Shown: positions 1 through 5,990 of the stretch, one piece after another
Layout: every line of letters starts with the position of its first letter
Position numbering within the stretch: position 1 is the stretch's first letter
Assembly (NCBI GenBank): GCA_023457035.1
Contig: JAEWNN010000231.1
Span: forward strand, 1 to 8,167
DNA: 8,167 nucleotides
Reading direction: 5' to 3'
Source of the DNA: Verrucomicrobiota bacterium
Lineage (GTDB): Bacteria > Verrucomicrobiota > Verrucomicrobiia > Opitutales > Opitutaceae
Program-made: the position numbers and the translations under genes
The notes under the pieces: model-generated
What the model saw: the letters and a program-made list of their open reading frames with translations, nothing else
Database searches by the model: none
Told to the model about the DNA's origin: nothing

Positions 1-7
1 GCGGCAC

Positions 8-40
8 AAAAAAGAGGCGGACCGCAAGCGGTCCGCCTCT
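8..40 (-). terminator. Intrinsic terminator of the TonB-dependent receptor gene
   Basis: A perfect 13-bp inverted repeat (13-25 with 28-40, separated by AA) lies 25 bases beyond the receptor stop codon. Read leftward, the GC-rich stem is followed directly by six T (complement of the A-run at 8-13), the usual form of a Rho-independent terminator. On the + strand the stem is followed by CGATTA, so it should act only leftward. Confidence 0.93.
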
Positions 41-65
41 CGATTAACAGGCTAATGCCCTAAGC

Positions 66-3000
66 TTAGAACCGGAAGGTGTTGGACAGCTGCCAGGTCT
101 GCGGCGGGCGGATACGATAGCCGGCGGGGGTGCCGTCGGGCTGGGTCGTGATCGGGATGAGCTCGTTGCCCACGAACGCATTGCGGACGTTGAGCTGGAT
201 GCTCCAGTCGAGGTTCTTCCAGATGGTGCGGCGGTAGCCGACCCAGAAGTCGAAGTTGGTCTCGGCGTCGCCCTTGTACGGGCTGGCGAGATCGTATTCA
301 ACCGTCGTGCCGGAGGCGGAGAGCACCGGATAGCCGATGCCGACCGAGGACTCATACCGCACACCAGCGCCGACGTTGAACCCCTTCATGAAGCCGGAGT
401 CGAAGTCGTAGTTGGTGATGAGGTTGAAGCGCCACTTGCGCAGCTCGGGGACATTGGTGCCTTCCAGGAGCTTGAGCATGTGGTAGGTCGAACCGAAGTT
501 CTGGTTCCACTGGAAACGCGTGGTCTCGTTGCCCGCGCCACCCCACCAGATGCGGAGATCGCCGGCGCTGCCGACGCCACCGTTGAGGGCCTCTTCGTAC
601 TTGGAGACGAAGTCCGAGAGAGCCGCGCCGCCGACGTTGTTGCGCACGGCGGTGGTCTTGGCTCCGTTGAACGTCAGGCGCCAGTTCTTGGTGATCTGAG
701 CGTTGAACTCGACCTCGTAACCCTTGGAGATGCTATCCTCGGTCACGGTCACACCGGCCGGGGCGGACGCCCCGATCGCTTCATTGCTGGTGAACGGCCG
801 CTGGAGGTCGATGCCCCACGCAGCGTAGAAGTCGGGGTTCACGCTATTCTGCCAAGTACGCCACGCCGCGACGGCGGAACGCTCGCGCTCGCCAGCCAAA
901 CGCCAGGCTTCGGCGGTCGCCAACTCGTCCAACTCAGGAGTGCCACCGGGGAAGCCATTGGCTTTGGCCAAATCGCGCTCACGCTGGCTGGGCTCGTAGT
1001 TGTACTGGGTCGCGCGCGGATCCACAGGATCCGCCGCCGTACCCGGGGTCCAGCCGGTCCAGTTTTTCTCGAACTGGTTGGCCCAGTTGCCCGACCACGT
1101 CTGCGAGGCGCCGATGAACCACATGTTGCCAGCGAGCGCGTCGTTGCCGTTGTTCTTCGAGGACGTCTCGTAGCGGTTGATCTTCAGCGAGTACTTGCCA
1201 TCGCGGGTCTCGAGCAGGATGCCCTTGTCGGTCGTCGTACCGGTCGGCGGCGGCAACGCATGGCCGTAGATGTCGACACGGGAGGCGGCCGGCTGGAAGT
1301 TCGACGACTCGTTGTAGAACAGGCTGACCTGCACCGGGCTCTTCTCGAGCGCCTTCTTCAGGCCGGGGAGGTCCATCAAGTGAGCCACGACCATCCAGCT
1401 GTGCGAGGTCATCTGCAGCCGGTTGAACGCGGTGCGCGAGTTCTTATTGCCGATGATGTCATGGTACTCGAGCTCGTAGGGCGCCCAGTTGAGGACACCG
1501 CGGGCGTTGGCGAGCTGGACGGTGCGGGTCTCGTCTTCGGAGGTCCAGGAGCTGTTGTTCGAGTCGTTCGACACCGTCCACGACTTGGCGATGTCCTTAC
1601 GGACACCCCACGTACCGACGATGGCGTTGTCGAGGAACTTGCCCTGCCAGACGAAGGCGCTGGAGGTCACGCGGGAGAGCGCCTTGCGGGCCGAAGTCGT
1701 GTTGTGGAGACGAGCTTCGTCCGACGACTCGGAGTCGCTCCAGGTGAGCGGGACATTGCTCCAGCCGACGTAGTTGGCCGGATTCTCCGACTGCGTCAGG
1801 TGCGCCTTGGCGTAATCAGCCTTAGTCGGATCGTTCCACGGGGCGATGATCGGATAGTAGGGGTCGATCCACTCCGCGCCCGGGTTGACGTAGTTCGGGT
1901 CCGACGGATCCGTCGGCTTGTTCCAGATACCGACGAAGGTGCGCACAGTGCCCGACGGGGCCACGGCCACCTCGGTCGGGTTCGGCAGATAGGCGCCGGA
2001 CGCCGACTCGCGGTTGATCAGGGAGTCGCCGAGGTAGATGACCGTGTTGGGCACCACTTCGTTGGCGTTGATCTTGTACACCGAGGAGCTGCGGATCGAC
2101 TCCGCGAAAGCGTCGTCGGCGGTGTAGCGGACCCACGAACGGTTGTCGGTCTCGTCCTCGTCCGAGGCGAACAGACCGGTCGCCGTGTGCTTGCCGAGGA
2201 ACTTCGTGAACCAGTTCTTGCCGAGCTTCTCGAAGTCCAGGGTGGCGAAGACCGTCGCACGCATGTTGGCCTTCTCGGACATCAGGGAGCTGTTGTTGCC
2301 CTGACCGTTGTCCGAGATGAAGGCCTTGCCGACATTGGGATTCGGGGTGCCGTCGCCGTAGGGCTCGCGGTCCAGGCCGTCGGGCCGGGTGCCAGGGATA
2401 CCGGCGGGAGTGCCGTCACCGTAGACCCGGTTGATGTCGACGTAGATGGCTTGGCGTTCGCCGGAGAGCAGGCTGAGGCGGCCTTGCTTGTAGAACTCGT
2501 TGTTGTAGGAGAGTTCGAAGCCGACCTGGTCGTCGAGGAAGGTTTGGGCGAGACTGATGTTGTAGGCGCGGAAGTCCTGCCACTCCTTCTTGTTCGGACC
2601 GTCGAGCAACTGATTGTAGAAGTCGAAGATCGAGGAGTCGGTGATGCTGAAGTCCTTGTACACGCCGCTATCCGAGAACGGGAGGCCCGCATTCTTGGCA
2701 TAGGAGGCGTAGGGGGCGATGGAGCCCGGGCGCTGCCAACGCTGACCGTCGATCTTATGGCCCGCGTCGATGCCGCCGGCGGAGTTGATCGCACCCGCGT
2801 ATTCCTGGCGGGGCTCGAAGACCAGCATCTGCGCAGGGGTGGCGGAGTTGTTCTGGAAGAACACCATCGGGCCACCGAACTGCTGGGCGAAGTTGCCGAC
2901 CCACGGATTGTAGTTGGGGTTCGGCTGGCCGCCGTTGATGCCCTTCGGGTACCACGGAATCACATCGGCGCCGATCGACGGGCCGTTGTACTTCTGACGG

Positions 3001-4022
3001 ACCTGGCCGTGGCCCTGGCGGGGCGTGTTGTCGTTGACCAGCGAGAGCGGAACGAACGTCGCGCGATTGAGGTTCGCGAAGACCGCATCGTTGCCGTCGA
3101 CATCCTTGCCCGCGTAGGTGCCGGTACGGAACCACGGGGTGATCATGTCGATCGGGGGCAGGGTGCGCGGGTTGTTGGAGCGCACGCGGCCGGCCTCGTA
3201 GTTGGCCTTCAGGATCGTGCGCATGCCGTTCTTCTTGAGGAAGGCCGGCTCGAAGCGGATCGCGCCGTAGACGCGCTCGTCCTTGGAGAAGGCCGGATCC
3301 TGCTTGAACTGGTCGTCGTTGCGCAGCGCAGCGATGCGGATCGCCAACTGGTTGTCGATCAACACGCGGTTGAAGTCGACGGTCTGGCGGTTGGCACCGT
3401 AGCTGCCGACGCGGACGCCGATCTCGTTGGCGTTGGTGAACATCGCCTGCTTCGAGCGGGTATTGATGATGCCCGCCGGGCTACCCATACCGAAGAGGAT
3501 CGAGTTTGCACCGCGCTGGAGGTCGACGCCGTCGACATTGTAGCCATCCCACGGGATGCTGGTCATGAAGAAGTCGCGGGTGTTGTCCGCCGCGGCCAGA
3601 CCACGAACACGGGTGTTGGTGTTCGGCGTGATGAACTTGCTCGACTCGTCGAGTACCGCGCCGTCGCCGGTACCGCCGAAGTTACCATAGGTGCCGCCGA
3701 CTTCGGAACTCGTCGTGTATTGCAGCAGCGTCCGGTTGTCGGTGGCGCCGACGTCCTTGAGGAACTCCGAGGTGACGACGCTGACCGCGCTGCCGATGTC
3801 GCGCAGCTCGGTGTTGAGGCGGTTACCGGCCAAGGTCGTCGAGGCGGCGTAACCGCTGGTCGCGGTCGCGCTGACTTCGAACGGGCTGAGCACGATGACC
3901 TCCTCGTTGGAGGCGTCCGAACCCGGCGCGGCCGGGATCGCATCTGCCTGCGCCGTCTGGGCGACGAGCGCGGGCGGGAGCAACGCGGCGAGGGCCGCGA
4001 TGCGATATTTCATCTTCGTCAT
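66..4022 (-). CDS. TonB-dependent outer-membrane receptor, 1318 aa
   Basis: This is an outer-membrane beta-barrel with a plug, which imports a ligand using TonB/ExbB/ExbD energy. Residues 1-26 form a signal peptide (basic start, AALAALLPPALVA core, probable cut after AQA). A TonB-box-like segment EEVIVLSPFEVSA lies at 40-52. The plug spans about 65-190, with LRDIGSAVSVV (73-83), RVRGLAAADNTRDFF (138-152) and QRGANSILFGMGSPAG (169-184). The rest is barrel, rich in aromatic and Asn/Asp-Gly segments, and ends in terminal Phe (WQLSNTFRF), the usual Bam-recognition end. It is longer than classical siderophore receptors (about 700-800 aa) and somewhat longer than most relatives I recall in this phylum. 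No SusD-like lipoprotein, sigma/anti-sigma pair or degradative enzyme adjoins it, so the ligand cannot be inferred. ATG at 4022 is used; ATG at 4013 (residue 4) is an alternative. No Shine-Dalgarno sequence precedes either. Confidence 0.95.
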   Translation of the reverse strand: MTKMKYRIAALAALLPPALVAQTAQADAIPAAPGSDASNEEVIVLSPFEVSATATSGYAASTTLAGNRLNTELRDIGSAVSVVTSEFLKDVGATDNRTLLQYTTSSEVGGTYGNFGGTGDGAVLDESSKFITPNTNTRVRGLAAADNTRDFFMTSIPWDGYNVDGVDLQRGANSILFGMGSPAGIINTRSKQAMFTNANEIGVRVGSYGANRQTVDFNRVLIDNQLAIRIAALRNDDQFKQDPAFSKDERVYGAIRFEPAFLKKNGMRTILKANYEAGRVRSNNPRTLPPIDMITPWFRTGTYAGKDVDGNDAVFANLNRATFVPLSLVNDNTPRQGHGQVRQKYNGPSIGADVIPWYPKGINGGQPNPNYNPWVGNFAQQFGGPMVFFQNNSATPAQMLVFEPRQEYAGAINSAGGIDAGHKIDGQRWQRPGSIAPYASYAKNAGLPFSDSGVYKDFSITDSSIFDFYNQLLDGPNKKEWQDFRAYNISLAQTFLDDQVGFELSYNNEFYKQGRLSLLSGERQAIYVDINRVYGDGTPAGIPGTRPDGLDREPYGDGTPNPNVGKAFISDNGQGNNSSLMSEKANMRATVFATLDFEKLGKNWFTKFLGKHTATGLFASDEDETDNRSWVRYTADDAFAESIRSSSVYKINANEVVPNTVIYLGDSLINRESASGAYLPNPTEVAVAPSGTVRTFVGIWNKPTDPSDPNYVNPGAEWIDPYYPIIAPWNDPTKADYAKAHLTQSENPANYVGWSNVPLTWSDSESSDEARLHNTTSARKALSRVTSSAFVWQGKFLDNAIVGTWGVRKDIAKSWTVSNDSNNSSWTSEDETRTVQLANARGVLNWAPYELEYHDIIGNKNSRTAFNRLQMTSHSWMVVAHLMDLPGLKKALEKSPVQVSLFYNESSNFQPAASRVDIYGHALPPPTGTTTDKGILLETRDGKYSLKINRYETSSKNNGNDALAGNMWFIGASQTWSGNWANQFEKNWTGWTPGTAADPVDPRATQYNYEPSQRERDLAKANGFPGGTPELDELATAEAWRLAGERERSAVAAWRTWQNSVNPDFYAAWGIDLQRPFTSNEAIGASAPAGVTVTEDSISKGYEVEFNAQITKNWRLTFNGAKTTAVRNNVGGAALSDFVSKYEEALNGGVGSAGDLRIWWGGAGNETTRFQWNQNFGSTYHMLKLLEGTNVPELRKWRFNLITNYDFDSGFMKGFNVGAGVRYESSVGIGYPVLSASGTTVEYDLASPYKGDAETNFDFWVGYRRTIWKNLDWSIQLNVRNAFVGNELIPITTQPDGTPAGYRIRPPQTWQLSNTFRF

Positions 4023-4043
4023 TGCTTTGTGGTTTGGGGGTTT

Positions 4044-4071
4044 CGCACCGCCATTGGGATGCGACGGTGCG
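4044..4071 (-). promoter_or_regulatory. Stem-loop in the receptor leader
   Basis: CGCACCG (4044-4050) pairs perfectly with CGGTGCG (4065-4071) around a 14-base loop. On the receptor strand it ends 21 bases before the ATG, so it is probably in the 5' untranslated region. The bases between hairpin and start are A/C-rich and unpaired. The structure is seen directly; a regulatory role is inferred. Confidence 0.4.
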
Positions 4072-4091
4072 TTGTTGCTATTTGCGACAAC
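4071..4091 (-). promoter_or_regulatory. Palindromic operator-like site upstream of the receptor
   Basis: An interrupted palindrome has arms GTTGTTGC (4071-4078) and GCGACAAC (4084-4091) around TATTT, with seven Watson-Crick pairs and one G-T mismatch. It sits 49-69 bases upstream of the receptor ATG, where a promoter or operator would lie. Size and symmetry suit a dimeric regulator, but no regulator gene is in the window and no family can be assigned. An RNA hairpin is the alternative. Confidence 0.35.
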
Positions 4092-4200
4092 CGGGGGGTT
4101 GCAGTTTGCTTTGCCCCTTCAGGAACGGATTTCCCCTCCGCCGAAGCAAGATGACTAGGGTACTAGGGAGGGTACGACAAAAGGCCAACCGGGTGCGGCG

Positions 4201-4243
4201 CCGCGGTGTCTTCCCGGAGTGGAAACTCCGACCGTGACCGCGG
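4201..4243 (+). promoter_or_regulatory. Nested stem-loop with GNRA tetraloop upstream of the transporter gene
   Basis: The outer 7-bp helix CCGCGGT/ACCGCGG (4201-4207 with 4237-4243) encloses an inner 6-bp helix CGGAGT/ACTCCG (4215-4220 with 4225-4230) capped by GGAA, a GNRA-type tetraloop. The sides of the internal loop are 7 and 6 bases. If transcribed rightward it would be in the leader, about 100 bases before the preferred GTG start. I recognise no known riboswitch class. GC-rich DNA forms hairpins by chance, so the role is an inference. Confidence 0.35.
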
Positions 4244-4340
4244 GCCGGCGGCGTCCGCCCTGGCCGGCGGCGGGCCGCCTTTCTTCGGTTCCGCCGCTTT
4301 GCGTTCGCACCCGGCGGGGAGGCGGCGCATCGTCCGCGCC

Positions 4341-5549
4341 GTGGCCTCATCGGAGTTGAATACACACCACACCGCGCCGGCGGCTTCCCCGGGGCGGCTC
4401 TTCGTCGTCGCGCTGCGGCTGGGGCTGACGTCGTTCGGCGGGCCGGCGGCGCACATCGGGTATTTCCGGCGCGAGTATGTCGAGCGGCGGGGCTGGCTGG
4501 ACGAGCGCGGTTTTGCGGACCTGCTGGCGCTGTGCCAGTTCCTGCCGGGCCCGGCGAGCAGCCAGTTCGGGTTTGCGGTCGGGCTGCAGCGCGGCGGGTT
4601 GCCGGGGGGCGTGGCCGCGTGGTTGGGGTTCACGCTGCCTTCGGCGGTGTTGATGCTGTTGTTTGCGGCGGGGGTGCATGTGCTGCCGGACCTCGTGGCG
4701 GCGGGTTGGCTCAAGGGGCTGAAGGTCGCGGCTGTGGCGGTGGTGGCGCAGGCGGTGTGGCAGATGGGGCGGTCATTGTGTCCGGATCTGCCGCGTCTGG
4801 GGTTGGCGGCGGCGGCGTTGCTCGCGCTGGTGTTATGGCCCGCCGCCTGGGTGCAGATGGCGGTGATCGGCGGCGGCGCGCTGCTGGGGTGGCTCGGGTT
4901 GCGGGGCCGACTGGGTTCACCCGCGCCGGCGGGCGAGAGCGGATCGGCGGGACGGCGACGCGCCGGCGTGGCGTGGTTGGTGGTCTTTGCCGCGCTCCTG
5001 CTGGTCTTGCCTCTTCTCGGTGGCGAAGGCGCCGCGGTGATGGCGCGGTTCTATCGCGTCGGGGCTTTGGTCTTCGGCGGTGGGCATGTGGTGCTGCCGT
5101 TGCTGGAGGTGGAGGTGGTCGGGCCGGGCTGGTTGAACCACGACGAGTTCCTCGCCGGATATGGTGTCGCCCAGGCGCTCCCCGGGCCGTTGTTCGCGTT
5201 CTCGGCGTATCTTGGGTCGTTGATCGGCACCGGTCCGGGCGGCGTGGTCGGCGGGTCCCTCGCGCTGGTGGCGGTGTTCCTGCCGGGGTTGCTGCTGGTG
5301 CTCGGCGTGTGGCCGTTCTGGCAGCGCGTGCGCAGAATCGGGGCGGCGCAGGCGGCGCTGGCCGGGGCGAATGCCGCGGTGGTCGGCGTGCTGGCCGCCG
5401 CGTTTTGGCGTCCGGTGTTGCCGGCGGGGGTGACCGATGTCCGGTCGCTGCTGCTGGCCCTGGTGCTCTTCGCCGGCTTGCAGTGGGCGAAGCTGCCGGC
5501 CTGGGCGATGGTGCTCGCGGCCGCCGCGGGCGGCTGGCTGTGGCTGTGA
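4341..5549 (+). CDS. chrA: CHR-family chromate transporter, two-domain form, 402 aa
   Basis: This is an inner-membrane protein of the chromate ion transporter family, whose studied members export chromate and give chromate resistance. Both CHR half-domains are present. Counting from the GTG at 4341, the first has RLGLTSFGGPAAHIGYF (26-42), RRGWLDE (49-55) and LCQFLPGPASSQ (64-75). The second has FGGGHVVLPLLE (245-256), PGWLNHDEF (262-270) and ALPGP (279-283). Hydrophobic segments run throughout, with a polar linker at about 188-208. A length near 400 is normal for the long form. The frame stays open upstream to a GTG at 4206, but the extra 45 residues are low-complexity Pro/Arg/Gly and cross a hairpin, so I prefer 4341; TTG at 4356 is another option. 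GGGGAGG at 4316-4322 is 18 bases from 4341, too far for a normal ribosome site. There is no chrB regulator nearby. Chromate as substrate is inferred from family. Confidence 0.9.
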   Translation: MASSELNTHHTAPAASPGRLFVVALRLGLTSFGGPAAHIGYFRREYVERRGWLDERGFADLLALCQFLPGPASSQFGFAVGLQRGGLPGGVAAWLGFTLPSAVLMLLFAAGVHVLPDLVAAGWLKGLKVAAVAVVAQAVWQMGRSLCPDLPRLGLAAAALLALVLWPAAWVQMAVIGGGALLGWLGLRGRLGSPAPAGESGSAGRRRAGVAWLVVFAALLLVLPLLGGEGAAVMARFYRVGALVFGGGHVVLPLLEVEVVGPGWLNHDEFLAGYGVAQALPGPLFAFSAYLGSLIGTGPGGVVGGSLALVAVFLPGLLLVLGVWPFWQRVRRIGAAQAALAGANAAVVGVLAAAFWRPVLPAGVTDVRSLLLALVLFAGLQWAKLPAWAMVLAAAAGGWLWL

Positions 5550-5567
5550 CGCCTCCGCGTGGAGAAC

Positions 5568-5600
5568 AAAAAACCTCCCGGCCTTGCGACCGGGAGGTTT
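5568..5600 (-). terminator. Intrinsic terminator of tRNA-Lys, in the convergent gap
   Basis: A perfect 11-bp stem (5571-5581 with 5590-5600) has an 8-base loop. Read leftward it is followed by a T-run (complement of A-run 5568-5573, partly inside the stem), starting 7 bases after the tRNA 3' end. Rightward, the T-run is only three bases and lies within the stem, so any termination of the transporter transcript, whose stop is 18 bases before the A-run, would be weaker. Confidence 0.88.
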
Positions 5601-5606
5601 CTGAAG

Positions 5607-5682
<76 letters not shown>

Positions 5683-5697
5683 ACGAAAGAGGGGCGA

Positions 5698-5726
5698 GAG
5701 ACTCCGGACCGGCGGGGCCTTGTCAA
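5698..5726 (-). promoter_or_regulatory. Probable promoter of tRNA-Lys
   Basis: Read leftward, a perfect consensus -35 hexamer TTGACA (complement of 5721-5726) lies 38 bases before the tRNA 5' end. With 17-base spacing the -10 position is AGTCTC (5698-5703), a poor match, so the call rests on the -35 and its position. Upstream of the -35 is an A-rich stretch (complement of 5743-5747 and neighbours) that could act as an UP element. The bases after the -10 are C-rich, like the discriminators of stringently controlled stable-RNA promoters. Confidence 0.45.
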
Positions 5727-5753
5727 CCCCGATTTCCGCTTCCTTTTTCGGCG

Positions 5754-5803
5754 CCCGGATTCCGCCGCGAGCGGCCCGTCCGCGGCGGAATCCGGGACGG
5801 GCC
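5754..5803. repeat. Perfect 16-bp inverted repeat with competing second pairing
   Basis: Arms 5754-5769 and 5781-5796 are exact reverse complements over 16 bp, beginning CCCGGATTCC, with an 11-base loop. Loop bases GGCCCGTC (5773-5780) are also complementary over 8 bases to GACGGGCC just after the stem (5796-5803). The two pairings cannot both form fully, because no linker spans the long stem. Neither side has a T-run at the stem end, so it is not a normal intrinsic terminator. It lies upstream of both divergent genes, about 70 bases beyond the tRNA and about 190 before PFK. Confidence 0.75.
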
Positions 5804-5916
5804 CGGCCGCGAATACGCCGCGGATCCGGCGCCACCGAAATGCGGATATGCGGCCGCTCTCCGGGGCCGCACCGGCGCCGGAAGGACGGCCGCGCTTGTC
5901 CCGCTTCGGACCAGAA

Positions 5917-5932
5917 TTGGGTTGCCACCCAA
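5917..5932 (+). promoter_or_regulatory. Palindrome upstream of PFK
   Basis: TTGGGT (5917-5922) and ACCCAA (5927-5932) are perfect inverted arms around TGCC, 59-74 bases before the PFK ATG. Position and size would suit an operator or a small leader hairpin. No regulator can be named, and a short palindrome may be chance. Confidence 0.25.
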
Positions 5933-5990
5933 AATCGCGGGGCGTTTCGTTCCACCCTTTCTCAACTCCAACAACCTAATCTGCACAGCC

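Larger units (their letters stand above)
4023..4340. other. Divergent intergenic region between receptor and transporter genes
   Basis: No protein-coding signal is convincing in these 318 bases. Short open frames across it overlap neighbouring genes on the wrong strand or are low-complexity Arg/Pro/Gly-rich. The receptor side (4044-4091) holds two adjacent inverted repeats, the middle (4154-4175) two short direct repeats (ACTAGGG twice, GGGTAC twice at 12-bp spacing), and the transporter side (4201-4243) a nested stem-loop. A further weak hairpin (4266-4270 with 4275-4279) is followed by TTTCTT. I found no convincing -35/-10 pair for either gene, although promoters for both must lie here. Confidence 0.6.
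5683..5990. other. Divergent intergenic region between tRNA-Lys and PFK
   Basis: These 308 bases contain no supported gene; open frames here are shadows with Arg/Pro/Gly-rich translations. Contents in order are the tRNA promoter region, the long inverted repeat at 5754-5803, a 7-bp hairpin TGCGGCC/GGCCGCA (5849-5855 with 5865-5871), the 10-bp palindrome CCGGCGCCGG (5873-5882), a short palindrome at 5917-5932, and a strikingly G-poor 40 bases (5951-5990) before the PFK start. A clear rightward -35/-10 pair for PFK is not visible. TTGCCA at 5922-5927 has no good -10 at normal spacing. Confidence 0.6.

Noticed and set aside
480..4154. A 1224-codon open frame on the plus strand opposite the receptor gene
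   Set aside because: It shares codon boundaries with the receptor and is open only because that gene lacks TTA, CTA and TCA. Its translation is Val/Arg/Gly/Asp-rich with no family motif, while the minus strand has clear plug and barrel motifs.
4201..4285. A known riboswitch upstream of the transporter
   Set aside because: The hairpins do not match the conserved cores I know for fluoride, metal or other common riboswitch classes. It is kept only as an unclassified structure.
5922..5990. TTG at 5922 as the PFK start
   Set aside because: The added 23 residues do not resemble PFK N-termini and the segment overlaps a palindrome. The ATG at 5991 places the conserved QSGGP motif at the usual distance.
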